A DNA stretch of 64,000 bases, taken from NCBI GenBank assembly GCA_021324685.1, contig JAJPIQ010000030.1, positions 1 through 64,000 of the forward strand. The letters are read 5' to 3'. This stretch comes from Bacteroidota bacterium. GTDB lineage: Bacteria; Bacteroidota; Ignavibacteria; Palsa-1295. The first letter of the stretch is position 1, and each line of letters begins with the position of its first letter. Positions 1 to 9,715 of this stretch are shown piece after piece. The notes under the pieces are model-generated. The model saw only the letters and a list, made by a program, of their open reading frames with translations, searched no databases and was not told where the DNA came from. A program made the position numbers and the translations under genes.

Positions 1-99
1 AGAAATTATCGTGACAAGAAAATTAGAGCATTCAAAAGATCAAAAATTCCGATAGCGTTTCAACTCGATACGTCCCAAACTGATTCGTACATGAAGTAA
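1..99 (+). CDS. 3' end of an unidentified gene (partial)
   Basis: An open frame runs from the window edge to a TAA and encodes about 32 basic residues ending in DSYMK. It could be the C-terminus of a gene that starts outside the window. The segment is AT-rich, like the next small frame and unlike the GC-richer gene at 718. I do not recognise the sequence, and chance openness over 99 bases cannot be excluded. Confidence 0.25.
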   Translation, partial: RNYRDKKIRAFKRSKIPIAFQLDTSQTDSYMK

Positions 100-141
100 T
101 TCCTGATGTGCAGCGACCGAGAAGCGTCACTATAGACTTTA

Positions 142-369
142 GTGAAGCTGAGCTATTTTAATAATAGGGCGATTTCTAAGAAAGTACAGTCCGCGATATT
201 TGACGGCATGCCAATACTTTCTTCAAGCTTCTCGATATACTGGAGAACCGATTCTTCGAAGAAAAAGAATAGACAAAAAGTTAAAGACACGTTAGATGAA
301 TTGCTAAGTCTGGCAATCAAGGCTCGCAGTATTCATATTGTCCTACCAATAGATGTGGAATCATCTTAA
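142..369 (+). CDS. hypothetical 75-residue protein
   Basis: A GTG-started frame of 75 codons, lysine-rich in the middle (SSKKKNRQK) with a predicted helical, hydrophobic C-terminal half. No Shine-Dalgarno is evident and no family is recognised. It follows the partial frame at the window start by about 40 bases on the same strand, so the two could be parts of one accessory gene set or the remains of a decayed gene. Confidence 0.25.
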   Translation: MKLSYFNNRAISKKVQSAIFDGMPILSSSFSIYWRTDSSKKKNRQKVKDTLDELLSLAIKARSIHIVLPIDVESS

Positions 370-717
370 CCTAAAGTATTAAAAATACAAGGTATTTTCG
401 TTGATAAGCAGATAATTATTTGCAACTCGATTCTTTCTGCAAAATTAACGATGCAAACCTTTGAATGCGCTTTGAGAATTGGATTTGTATATAATTGTTG
501 CATCCAGCAATGGCAATTTCTAACGTAAAATTCAGTGCTCGGAAGGTCCTGGAAATTTTGACTTATGTCTAACGCTGAAACGAATGTTGAGAGTCAACGA
601 ATAATGAACTTCGCCGGAATTATTATAATGCTTATTGGTTAACACATACCCGTTGTTTGGCAGAAGGGGATCCGTGAGGGTGCCTTGCGTTTCTTCTGTC
701 GCTTTTTCATTTGTCTC
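370..717. other. AT-rich intergenic region before the giant surface protein
   Basis: About 350 bases with no convincing gene. It must hold the promoter of the 1,953-residue protein. A TATAAT hexamer lies near 490, but I see no correctly spaced -35 element, so no promoter is called. The alternative TTG start at 685 of the downstream gene lies inside this stretch. Confidence 0.4.
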
Positions 718-3700
718 ATGGGTAGAAGCGTCCGCAAATTTACTACTCTCCTTCGCTCCCAATGCTATCGCGAAGTCAGGACGAAAAGGGCTTTTTTCGT
801 CCTCGTTTACTGTACGTGCCTGTCTTTTTTGAGTGCGGCGGCGTATTCGCAAAACGCGTTAATCGCCGGCGCGGCTGACCGAGCGAATGCTTCCTTACCT
901 ACGTCTGCGAAGGGATCACCGCATGAATTTATCGAGAACCGCGGGCAGCTCTTCGATCAATATCAACGGGCGATGCCGGAGGTAGCGTACTATGCGGAGT
1001 CGCATGGGGTGACTACCTACTTTACGAAGCACGCTCAGTATTTTGTTTTCTCAAGATCCGAAAGGAAATCGCCGCCGAGCGAGCACGATTCCTTGCTGGG
1101 ATCGGACAAAAACCTCACGCTTTACCGGGCCGGTATGACGTTCGTGGGAGCGTCTTCCGCAACGGTGTTGGGCGGCCTCGGTAAACGAGAGGACTATTTG
1201 AATTTTTATCTCGCGTCCTGTCCCAACGGCCTAACAAATGTTCCCACTTACGATTCGTTGTATTACAAAGAGTTGTATCCCCATATCGACCTTGTGATCC
1301 GAGTCGAAGACGGGGGTGCGGAATATGAGTTTATCGTGCACCCCGGCGGCCGGGTGAGCGACATTCGAATGCAGTACGACTCACGCGAGCGGCTCGAGCT
1401 AGAGGGAAGTGGCGCTCTTCATGTTTCGAATACCTTCGGGGAAATGATCGACCCGAAGCCTATCTCCTTTCAATCGAATATTGAAATCGAGTCCGCGTTC
1501 AGACTATCCGGGAATACGGTCACGTACCAAGTTGGCGAATACGACCATTCGAAGGACTTAATGATCGATCCTCCCCGAGTTTGGGGAACCTATTATGGGG
1601 GATCCGGCAGCGATAATGGAGCCGCTGTCGCAAGCGATGCGTCGGGTAATGTGTATGTTACAGGATCGACGACAAGCTCGAATAATATTGCTACGACCGG
1701 AGCATTTCAGACGACCTATGCTTCATACAATGATGTGTTCGTGGTAAAACTCAACAGTTCCGGTGTGCGACAGTGGGGCACCTATGTCGGGAATGGAAAC
1801 GAGTATGCGAGTTCCATCGTCGTCGATCGTAACGGGGATGTAATAATAGCTGGTACGACGGAGAGTTATACTACAATTTCAACGACTGGAGCGTATCAAA
1901 CAACTTTCGGAGGCGAATCGGATGCCTATCTAATGAAGTTCACTTCATCCGGAAGCCGGTCCTGGGGAACTTACTATGGATCGATTGGATGGGATCGTGG
2001 CTTTGCGGTCAACGTCGATGCATCCAACAATATTTTACTGGGAGGCACGGTCAACGGATATAATAATTTCGGCCAATGCTTGGTCGCGAAATTCAACAGT
2101 GCCGGGACCTCGGTGGCGTGGAGTACGACCTGGGGTGGTCATAATGCAGTCAGTGGCGATGCGGTGCTCGGTCTTACCTGTGACGGCAGCAATAATGTAT
2201 ATGTCACAGGCGCGGTGAACAGCGCAACCTCATTTGCCACAGCAGGAAGTTATCAGAGTACTCTTGGCGGAAATACCGATGCCTTCGTTGCCAAACTCAC
2301 ATCGGCTGGAGTTATTTCCTGGTGTACGTATTACGGTGGGACCGGCTATGAATACGGAAACGCAATTGCTACCGACGGCACCTCCCTTTATACTACCGGA
2401 TGGACTTCCAGCAGCAGTGCGATTGCTACCTCCGGAGCATATCAAACGAGCTTCACTGGATCGAATGAAGCCTATCTTGCCAAATGGAATTATTCCGGCA
2501 GCCTGCAATGGGGAACGTATTATGGGAATGGACTTGATAATGGTAATGGGGTTGCCATCGATAGTAATAAATACATTATTTTTTGCGGTTCGACGGCAAG
2601 TAGTTCCGGTATCGCCACCACCGGAGAATACCAAACGACCTATCTGAACAACGGGATTCAAAACGCCATGGCCTATGCTGCCGAATTCGATTCAACCGGA
2701 TCGCGGCAATGGGGAACATATTATGGAACGGGGGATGAAGAAACCGGACAAGGAATTGCTATTGACCCGAACAGCAATATCCTTATGACTGGGTACACTC
2801 AAACCTCGTCTGGCTCGTTAGCGACGAGTGGAACGGCGCAAACTTCTTCCGGCGGCGGCCAGGATGCATTCATCGTCAAATTCTGCGGCATTCAAACTCC
2901 CTCGGTCGCAAGCAGTGGCGGTACGTCGATCTGTCAGGGAACTTCGACCACCCTTTCGGTGGCGAGTGGATATTCCTCGTATCAATGGAAGCTCGCGTCG
3001 ACGAATATATCGGGTGCGACCTCGAATTCTTATACCGTCCCTACGACTCTCTCCCCGGGAACGTATAATTATACCGTTTCGGTAACCAATTCGCAGGGGT
3101 GCTCGGTAATAAGTCCGACCCGCCAACTGACCGTTAACTCGCTTCCAACCGCTACGGCGGGAACGAATTATACCATTTGTTTGGGCGATTCCATTACGAT
3201 CGGCGGAGTAGCGACCGGCGGCCAATCGCCGTATACGTATGCCTGGTCGCCAGGCTCCGGATTGAGCAGTGCGACCGCCGCTTCGCCGAAAGCAAGTCCG
3301 GCTTCGACGACAACGTACGCAGTTACGGTCACGGACGCGAACGGCTGCCAGGGAACGGCATCGGTTGTCGTAACGGTAAATCCGGTCCCAACGCTATCGC
3401 TTACGCGGCATGTGGAGACGTGCGCGGGGACCGCGGTGACGATCGGCAGCAATGCTTCCGGGAGCGCGGCACCGTATGCCTATGCCTGGTCACCAAGTGC
3501 CGGCCTTTCTTCGACGGCGGTTGCACAGCCATCCGCAAATCCGGCCGCCGAGACAAAATATTTTGTGACGGTCACCGATGCCAACGGATGCCATACGTTC
3601 GACAGTGTCGATGTGGTCGTCAATCCACTGCCGGTCCTTGCGACGTCGCCAAATGTGAGTATTTGCCAGGGATCGAGTACGCCGTTCTCATCGAGTACAA

Positions 3701-6579
3701 CCGGTGGGACCGGGTCCCTGACGTACGGCTGGACGCCGGGCACGGGACTTAGCAGCGCAACGATCCCAAATCCCGTTGCGTCGCCATCTGCCACGACCAC
3801 CTATCAACTCACGGTAACGGACGCGAAAGGATGCACGGCATCGAGTTACGTGACCGTCACCGTGAATAAACATCCGGTGCCCGTCCTTCTGCCTGGGAAC
3901 TCGATTGACCTGTGCGAGGGCGATACCGTGATGCTCCGCACTCAGGACCCGTACCCGAGCTATCTATGGTCGAATGGAGCGACCACCGACTCGATCGCTG
4001 TCACGCAATCGGGAACGTACAGCGTGAGTGTTGTGGACATGCACGGATGCGACGGAGTTTCGCCTGCGGCGGCGGTGAAAGTGCATGCGAGACCATTGGC
4101 GGTGATTACCGGTCCCGATGCCGGTTGCCCGAATTCGACGGCGGAATATCACGCGCCGCCGCAAAATGGTGTGGAATATCAATGGACGCTTGCCTCGGGT
4201 GGAACGATCGCTTCGGGGGCGACCGACTCGATCTGTAGCGTCCAATGGTCGAGCGTGGGCACCTGGAAGATCGACCTCCAGGTAACCGATACTACAACAG
4301 GATGTTCGAAAGACACCAGCTATGCTGTGTCTGTCAATTCGGTCCTTACACCGGCACTGACGCTCAGCGGGCCGACCACGCTTTGCCAAGGTGACACCCT
4401 GACGATTTCCGCCCCGGCCGGATATTCATCTTACAAATGGTCGAGCGGCCAGACGACCAACAGCATTATGGTAAGCCAGAGCGGCTCCTATAGTGTGCAG
4501 GTTACCAATGCGAGTGGATGTTCCGGTTCGTCGCAAGCGGTGAATGTTCAAGCGTTGAACGTCCCGAAGCCTACGCCTTCGATCGTGGCCTCGGCCAGTA
4601 CCGTCTGCGATGGCGATAGCGTTCTCCTTACTGCGAGCGCCGGTTATGCCGCGTATTTGTGGTCCGACGGCTCTGCGTCGCCATCGATCTATGTCCATAC
4701 GAGTGGGAATTATTTCGTAACGGCGACCAATGCGAGCGGGTGCCAGGGAACTTCGCCGGTTACGAAGATCACGGTACTTCCTTCCCCGCCCGTCGTCGTA
4801 ACGCCTTCCGGGTCAACGACCATTTGTGCGGGGGCTTCGGTCACCCTCACCGCTTCCGCGGGATTTTCGAAATATCAATGGTCGAATGGCGCCACCACCC
4901 AGTCGGTCCAGGCGGTAAGTTCGGGAGCGTATAGCGTCACGGTGACCAATCAAAATGGCTGCACGCGGACCTCGGACCCGGTAACGGTCACCGTCGTGCC
5001 GGTTCCCGCCCCGATTATTTCCGGCCCCATTGCCGCCTGCGCGAACAGCACCGAGACCTATTCGGTAATAAATATTCCAGGCAGCACCGTGCAGTGGCGG
5101 GTGGCCGGAGGAGCGGTGCAGGGCGGGCAGGGAACGAATAGTATCACGGTCTTGTGGGGCGCGGCCGGTTCCGGCTCTGTCGATGCCGACCAATCGATCG
5201 CCGCGATCGGCTGCGAAGGCTCTGCCCCGACCCTTACCGTTGCAATCGGAACCAGCCTCAAGCCCGTCATAACGACTGCCGGGGGCAGGACCGCACTTTG
5301 TGGAACAGGGGACAGCCTGACCCTGGATGCCGGCTCCGGCTACGCGCACTATACGTGGTCGAGCGGACAAACATCGCAGCAGATCGTCATTTATAACACC
5401 GGCTCCTATACGGTCTCTGTCGATGACGGTGCCGGGTGCTCGGGGGCATCGGACCCGATCGTCATTACATCCGCGCAACCGCCGCAGCCAACGATCCAAA
5501 GCAACGGCCCGCTTGCTTTTTGCGAAGGAGATAGCGTAACGCTCGATGCCGGCGCGGGCTTTCGTTCCTATCTATGGAGTGTGGGAAGTGCGGTCATTGC
5601 CGGCGCAACCGGCCAGACCCTGACCGTACGGCAATCGGGGACTTACGCAGCCGATGTGACAAACGCCGCCGGGTGCAGTGCCACTTCGCCGGGAGCTACC
5701 GTCACCGTGTATCCGCTTCCCGCACAGCCGACGATTACGGAATCGAACGGCGTGCTTTCATCGTCGCCCGCGCAAGCGTATCAATGGAGCCTGGACGGCA
5801 CGGCAATTCCGGGTGCGACCACGCAAACAACTCCGATCGCCGCTTCGGGGACCTATACCGTTACGATCACCGATGCGAATGGCTGTGAAAGCGAATCGCT
5901 CCCTTACGTCATGAGCCTCCAGGGTTTCGCGACGATTTCGCTTCCGTCCATCGTTCGCGTAGCCCCGAACACCGCACTTTCGATCCCACTCGTAATGTCC
6001 GGGGCAAAGAACCTTTCGGAGAGCGGCGCAACGACGTTCGCTGCTACGCTCCGCGTGCGAACGGACCTCCTCACCCCGACGGCCGCGGGTGCTACGATGG
6101 CTGGAACCGATTGGATCGTTCCTGTCAGCGGACCTCTGCCGGCCGCTTCCGATACGCTTCTGTTCCTGACCTTTACGAGCGGGACCGAGGACCCGGACTG
6201 CGGGCCGCTTTCGATCGATACCGTTTATTTCCCAAATGCCTTCGTTAAAGTGACGAGTGGAAACGCGGAAGTCTGCGTGGCCGGCGTCTGCACGCCGTGG
6301 GTCCAGGCGTTGGACACGGGACTTTACATTCGTTCCATTCTCCCCAATCCATCGAACGGCTCCTTTTCGATCGCATATCATCTCTCCGACGATGGTCCGG
6401 TCTCGCTCGTGCTCGAAGATATGGTGGGAAGGACCGCGAGCGTCCTTAAACGAGCATGGGGAAAAGCCGGAACGTATCAAGAAACGTATGACGTCGCAGA
6501 CCTGCCGACCGGCGTCTATCGCCTAAACCTCTATGCAGGCGCTCGCGCGGTCAACAAGATGGTCGAAGTGGCACGGTAG
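718..6579 (+). CDS. giant secreted SBBP-repeat/PKD-like protein with C-terminal sorting domain
   Basis: A 1,953-residue extracellular protein. A long basic n-region and hydrophobic segment ending AAAYSQ form a signal peptide (about 1-44). An SBBP-type N-terminal domain follows, starting FIENRGQLF near 71. Beta-propeller-like SBBP repeats (WGTYYGG..G, DASGNVYVTG) span about 286-720. About 13 PKD/Ig-like repeats (ICQGTS, LCEGDT, FCEGDS and similar) span 725-1740. A cohesin-like beta domain precedes a C-terminal domain (SILPNPSNGSF ... TGVYRLNLYAG) typical of type IX secretion cargo. ATG 718 is preferred over the in-frame TTG at 685 because it leaves a normal signal peptide. The likely role is adhesion or surface structure, inferred from architecture only. 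Confidence 0.93.
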   Translation: MGRSVRKFTTLLRSQCYREVRTKRAFFVLVYCTCLSFLSAAAYSQNALIAGAADRANASLPTSAKGSPHEFIENRGQLFDQYQRAMPEVAYYAESHGVTTYFTKHAQYFVFSRSERKSPPSEHDSLLGSDKNLTLYRAGMTFVGASSATVLGGLGKREDYLNFYLASCPNGLTNVPTYDSLYYKELYPHIDLVIRVEDGGAEYEFIVHPGGRVSDIRMQYDSRERLELEGSGALHVSNTFGEMIDPKPISFQSNIEIESAFRLSGNTVTYQVGEYDHSKDLMIDPPRVWGTYYGGSGSDNGAAVASDASGNVYVTGSTTSSNNIATTGAFQTTYASYNDVFVVKLNSSGVRQWGTYVGNGNEYASSIVVDRNGDVIIAGTTESYTTISTTGAYQTTFGGESDAYLMKFTSSGSRSWGTYYGSIGWDRGFAVNVDASNNILLGGTVNGYNNFGQCLVAKFNSAGTSVAWSTTWGGHNAVSGDAVLGLTCDGSNNVYVTGAVNSATSFATAGSYQSTLGGNTDAFVAKLTSAGVISWCTYYGGTGYEYGNAIATDGTSLYTTGWTSSSSAIATSGAYQTSFTGSNEAYLAKWNYSGSLQWGTYYGNGLDNGNGVAIDSNKYIIFCGSTASSSGIATTGEYQTTYLNNGIQNAMAYAAEFDSTGSRQWGTYYGTGDEETGQGIAIDPNSNILMTGYTQTSSGSLATSGTAQTSSGGGQDAFIVKFCGIQTPSVASSGGTSICQGTSTTLSVASGYSSYQWKLASTNISGATSNSYTVPTTLSPGTYNYTVSVTNSQGCSVISPTRQLTVNSLPTATAGTNYTICLGDSITIGGVATGGQSPYTYAWSPGSGLSSATAASPKASPASTTTYAVTVTDANGCQGTASVVVTVNPVPTLSLTRHVETCAGTAVTIGSNASGSAAPYAYAWSPSAGLSSTAVAQPSANPAAETKYFVTVTDANGCHTFDSVDVVVNPLPVLATSPNVSICQGSSTPFSSSTTGGTGSLTYGWTPGTGLSSATIPNPVASPSATTTYQLTVTDAKGCTASSYVTVTVNKHPVPVLLPGNSIDLCEGDTVMLRTQDPYPSYLWSNGATTDSIAVTQSGTYSVSVVDMHGCDGVSPAAAVKVHARPLAVITGPDAGCPNSTAEYHAPPQNGVEYQWTLASGGTIASGATDSICSVQWSSVGTWKIDLQVTDTTTGCSKDTSYAVSVNSVLTPALTLSGPTTLCQGDTLTISAPAGYSSYKWSSGQTTNSIMVSQSGSYSVQVTNASGCSGSSQAVNVQALNVPKPTPSIVASASTVCDGDSVLLTASAGYAAYLWSDGSASPSIYVHTSGNYFVTATNASGCQGTSPVTKITVLPSPPVVVTPSGSTTICAGASVTLTASAGFSKYQWSNGATTQSVQAVSSGAYSVTVTNQNGCTRTSDPVTVTVVPVPAPIISGPIAACANSTETYSVINIPGSTVQWRVAGGAVQGGQGTNSITVLWGAAGSGSVDADQSIAAIGCEGSAPTLTVAIGTSLKPVITTAGGRTALCGTGDSLTLDAGSGYAHYTWSSGQTSQQIVIYNTGSYTVSVDDGAGCSGASDPIVITSAQPPQPTIQSNGPLAFCEGDSVTLDAGAGFRSYLWSVGSAVIAGATGQTLTVRQSGTYAADVTNAAGCSATSPGATVTVYPLPAQPTITESNGVLSSSPAQAYQWSLDGTAIPGATTQTTPIAASGTYTVTITDANGCESESLPYVMSLQGFATISLPSIVRVAPNTALSIPLVMSGAKNLSESGATTFAATLRVRTDLLTPTAAGATMAGTDWIVPVSGPLPAASDTLLFLTFTSGTEDPDCGPLSIDTVYFPNAFVKVTSGNAEVCVAGVCTPWVQALDTGLYIRSILPNPSNGSFSIAYHLSDDGPVSLVLEDMVGRTASVLKRAWGKAGTYQETYDVADLPTGVYRLNLYAGARAVNKMVEVAR

Positions 6580-6700
6580 CATTACTTCATTGAAAGATTA
6601 CCCGCGGGTTCTGTCCTAATTTTCCAGAACTTTATTTCCGTTATATTTTAAGTTGTTAAAATTCCGTTTTTTCAAATAGGCCGACTAAGACGATACATTG

Positions 6701-7406
6701 CTATATCACTGTTTCATCCTCAATGGGAGTTAATTCGGAGAGTCGCAAAATGTTATTGCAATGGGGGCATCTATGTAGTTTAAGATTTTGCTGGTGATGG
6801 TATTCCTCCAGGAGGCCCGTAGCAAGAATACCAGCGGGAAGACCAATCGCCGTAATTCCAAGTAAGCTAACGGTCAGGGCGAGAAACTTCCCGATGTGTG
6901 ACAGGAAAGACGTTCGAATAAGGAGTTACGGTAGTAACCGTTGCGACTGCCCACCAAAGAGTAGCGGGTATGCCCCTGAACGCATTCGGCTGTTTGGGGT
7001 TATCCACAAAATACATTAAGATTGAGGCGCAGACGATAAGAAGCATCATCACCACGAAGGATGCTCCTAATTCATGCCGCTTATTCCTAAGGACTTTACC
7101 AATGATATGGAGAGAATGGGAATACTTACCGAGCTTCACAATCCGCAGAAGAGCGATGAGCCGAAGCGTTCTCAAGAACGCGAGATTTATTCCAATGAGT
7201 GTCGGCGCATAAAATGGAATAATGACTGCTAAATCCATGATCGCCATGACTGAGGTCATGTACCTTATGCGACCTAATACCGGGTGTGCATATTTTCCTG
7301 TTGCCAGATCTGACGTGATACTCCAAACTCTTAAAAGATATTCTACCCCGAACACAAGTCCTATAATGATTTCGATGGTTCGAAACACTTGCCCATCCTT
7401 TTGCAT
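6701..7406 (-). pseudogene. broken voltage-gated-type ion channel
   Basis: Remnant of a six-helix potassium-channel-like protein. The first frame gives S2 (FRTIEIIIGLVFGVEYLL), S3, an arginine-bearing S4 (FLRTLRLIALLRIVKLGK), S5 and a pore helix (ATLWWAVATVTTV). The frame then breaks near PVTH (about 6900) into an early stop. S6 (GKFLALTVSLLGI, LPAGILATGLLEEY) and a CPHC tail continue in another frame to a TAG at 6701. S1 is missing upstream, where a TGA interrupts the frame. Where potassium channels have GYGD, this one reads TPYSN. Truncation plus frameshift argue for a pseudogene; a sequencing error would explain only the frameshift. Confidence 0.8.
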
Positions 7407-7506
7407 CAGATTTTGCTCGCTCGCAAGAATGGTGACTCACGCGACGTTTTTATGAATAATTCGGCATATTCGCCCGAAGCTTAGTATAAATGGTTATATT
7501 TGGGGC

Positions 7507-8256
7507 ATGGCGAACTTGTACCGAATTGCCCGGTGGTCGGGAAAAACTGCGCCCGGCGCAAGCAGCGCCCAAATCGGCGAGATCGGGATTTTCGCAAAAT
7601 GCAATACGAGCGGCCATCCGTACACCGTTGCAAATGAATACATCTGCTCAGAGCTGGCGCGAGCCATTTGTCTGCCCGTCCCTCCCGCAGGATTAATGAC
7701 TTCATCGGACGATGAGGCGAAGATATGGTTCGCAAACATCAATTTTAATCCAAGAAGCGACACGACGCCGCCGATTGAAGCGCAAAAGGCGGCACTGAAT
7801 TTTGCGTCTGTTTGCTGTGGAATTATTGTCTTTGATATTTGGGTTTTGAATGATGATCGGAAATCACATAATCTTGCTTACGATCTTGATATTGCCCCTA
7901 AACGAATAGATGTTTACGATCATAGCCACGCATTATTAGGGCCATCGCCAACCAACGTAATCGCTCATCTTTCGAGCCATCAAGCCACATTAGTAAACAA
8001 TCATTGCTTGATTCCAGCGGTGACCGCTGACCATTTTGGAGAATGGTTAGATCGCATAGCATCCGTGCCCGATTTCTATATTAGAGAAATCTGCGCCGCA
8101 ACAATCGGAGCCGGAATTACCGTTGACGAGAGCTCCCTCATTCAGAATTTTTTGATAGAACGAAAAACCAAACTAAAAGACATTATTCAAGCACACCAAA
8201 AGAGTTTTTCTGGAATAACGGACTGGGTAACATTGAGAGCTGAGGCCACCAAATGA
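7507..8256 (+). CDS. HipA-family kinase-like protein
   Basis: A 249-residue protein that looks like the compact HipA_2-type kinase family. It has an N-terminal nucleotide-binding-like region, and its VFDIWVLNDDRKSHNLAYDL segment followed by IDVYDHSHALLG resembles the catalytic D..R..N loop and metal-binding DHS of HipA-type kinases. It overlaps the next gene by ATGA, so the two are probably translationally coupled. Pairs of a small HipA-like kinase with a DUF3037 protein recur in accessory regions. A toxin-like or defence role is possible but not shown. Confidence 0.75.
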   Translation: MANLYRIARWSGKTAPGASSAQIGEIGIFAKCNTSGHPYTVANEYICSELARAICLPVPPAGLMTSSDDEAKIWFANINFNPRSDTTPPIEAQKAALNFASVCCGIIVFDIWVLNDDRKSHNLAYDLDIAPKRIDVYDHSHALLGPSPTNVIAHLSSHQATLVNNHCLIPAVTADHFGEWLDRIASVPDFYIREICAATIGAGITVDESSLIQNFLIERKTKLKDIIQAHQKSFSGITDWVTLRAEATK

Positions 8257-9107
8257 AAACCCCACGTTTTGCCATTGCTAAGTATGCCTCTGACTTGCTG
8301 AGAATGGAGCCGCGCAACATCGGCATTATTCTGTGGTCGGAAAAAGGCGTGTTCGCTCGATTCATCGGAGAGATTGCACAGAGCGTTGATCTAAGGGCCG
8401 TAAGGTTCGTTAACGATTCGACGGTTTACGAGCGATGGATTAAATATTGGCGCAAGCAAATTCAGGAAAACGAGCTTACTTCAAATTTTGGTAAGCACGC
8501 TTCCATCGGCGAACCTGAATTTCTTGAGGTTCTTGCCGACATTAAACCCGGCAATTACTTCATTGAACCTTGCGGCATTGTTCTTGACCCAGCAGAGAAT
8601 GTAATTGACCTGCTTAATCACTTGTACGAGAGGTTAGTTGAGCCTCCTCAAGAAGATGGAGGCCGTCTCAAGTTAAAACAAATTGTTTCTACCGCTATTA
8701 AACGTGCTCGTGTTAGTAGCGATTATTTTCAGCGCGACTATCCCGTAATCTGCCCCGTAAAAGATAAGGAAACCGAAAGATTTGAATTCAATTATGCTTT
8801 CGCGAATTCTCATCCGGGCGTAATTATGCAACGAGTTGATCTTTCACAAAGAGTTGTCAACGCCCAAAAGATCGTTGACAGTACTGCGTGGGCGTTTGAA
8901 AAAACCAGAAATGAGTTTAAAATACCCGAAGAAAATAGTATTGTGATAGTTCGAAAGCATCCTGAAAGCGACAATCCTATCCGTCAAGAAGAGCTATTAA
9001 GAATCGTTGGCTCTTTTGCTACCTTAATTAATGGCGAGGATTTAGATAGTATCGTTGGTGCTTTTAGAAAATTTAATAACTGGGAACCTTCCGAATTGGC
9101 TAATTAG
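8253..9107 (+). CDS. DUF3037 domain protein
   Basis: A 284-residue soluble protein. Its opening (FAIAKYASDLLRMEPRNIGI) matches the usual start of DUF3037 proteins, which have no assigned biochemical function. The ATG overlaps the stop of the HipA-like kinase gene. The two-gene unit is flanked by the channel pseudogene and by a transposase remnant pointing the other way, so it reads as an isolated cassette. It could be a partner or antidote of the kinase; this is inference from pairing. Confidence 0.72.
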   Translation: MKTPRFAIAKYASDLLRMEPRNIGIILWSEKGVFARFIGEIAQSVDLRAVRFVNDSTVYERWIKYWRKQIQENELTSNFGKHASIGEPEFLEVLADIKPGNYFIEPCGIVLDPAENVIDLLNHLYERLVEPPQEDGGRLKLKQIVSTAIKRARVSSDYFQRDYPVICPVKDKETERFEFNYAFANSHPGVIMQRVDLSQRVVNAQKIVDSTAWAFEKTRNEFKIPEENSIVIVRKHPESDNPIRQEELLRIVGSFATLINGEDLDSIVGAFRKFNNWEPSELAN

Positions 9108-9116
9108 GAAAAAGCG

Positions 9117-9314
9117 TTAGTTGTTGTCCCCGCTGCCAGTCTGCTCTTTCTCTTCGTTTGGGCTTCGGCGAATTACATCTTTTACCTGTTTCTTGTTTAG
9201 ACCGAAAACGTGCTTCATCCCACGCTCGAAGTTCAAGAACTCATCGCTCTTGTCATCGTCCTTCGCGGGTTCGGAATTGTTTTGATCGCTGGCTTCTTTC
9301 GGTTCGGTACTCAT
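9117..9314 (-). CDS. small charged accessory protein of a degraded IS1595 element
   Basis: A 65-residue, highly charged protein with a core FERGMKHVFGLNKKQVKDVI. It sits directly after the truncated IS1595 transposase with a 4-base ATGA-type overlap. An analogous 62-residue charged protein (FKSLLKRVATLSPEEVEEV) follows the intact transposase at 14416. The shared layout, an F..L/M..V..L....V pattern between acidic flanks, suggests a family-specific accessory peptide of these elements. Function is unknown. Confidence 0.55.
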   Translation of the reverse strand: MSTEPKEASDQNNSEPAKDDDKSDEFLNFERGMKHVFGLNKKQVKDVIRRSPNEEKEQTGSGDNN

Positions 9315-9715
9315 TGTTTAGTAGCTTTACCAGTTAGCTCATTCCATGTCAAACGCTTGCCGAAAATTTGCGACACGACGGTTTCAAAGCGGTTGCCGTC
9401 GTTGCCTTTGCGAAGATTGTAGCGCAAACACTCTTCGTCTAAGTAGCTATCCATGTGGAATGGAGCCATGTGAATGTACGTGCCCTTCACACGCCGTTTG
9501 AAAAGATTAAACCAGCCCTCGACAGTGTTGGTGTGAACGTTCCCACGTACATACTCTTTTTCCGAATGATTAACTGTCAAGTGTAAGTATTCGTGACTGA
9601 GTTGAGTATAACCCGGATGTTGATCGGTAAAAAGAATTGCTTCGTTGCTCACATTATCCCGAACGGTTTTTTGCGGCTCCGAGTATTGACGGATGTTCCA
9701 CCTTTTTTCAGCCAT
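9311..9715 (-). pseudogene. truncated IS1595-family transposase fused to an xre fragment
   Basis: The 134-codon frame is chimeric. From about residue 14 it encodes the last third of an IS1595-type DDE transposase (NTVEGWFNLFKRRVKGTYIH, DEECLRYNLRKG), corresponding to the region beyond about residue 205 of the intact 318-residue transposase at 14579. The first 13 residues (MAEKRWNIRQYSE) instead match the xre repressor encoded at 23736 (NEKGWNIRQYADQ). The zinc ribbon and the first catalytic residues are gone, so it cannot act as a transposase. Confidence 0.8.

Noticed and set aside
685-717. TTG start extending the giant surface protein by 11 residues
   Set aside because: ATG 718 already gives a complete signal peptide; the extension adds a hydrophobic stretch before a basic n-region, which is unlike signal peptides.
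2818-5900. Many long antisense and shifted frames inside the giant repeat protein
   Set aside because: They follow the codon periodicity of the GC-rich Ser/Thr-rich repeats and have Arg-rich nonsense composition.
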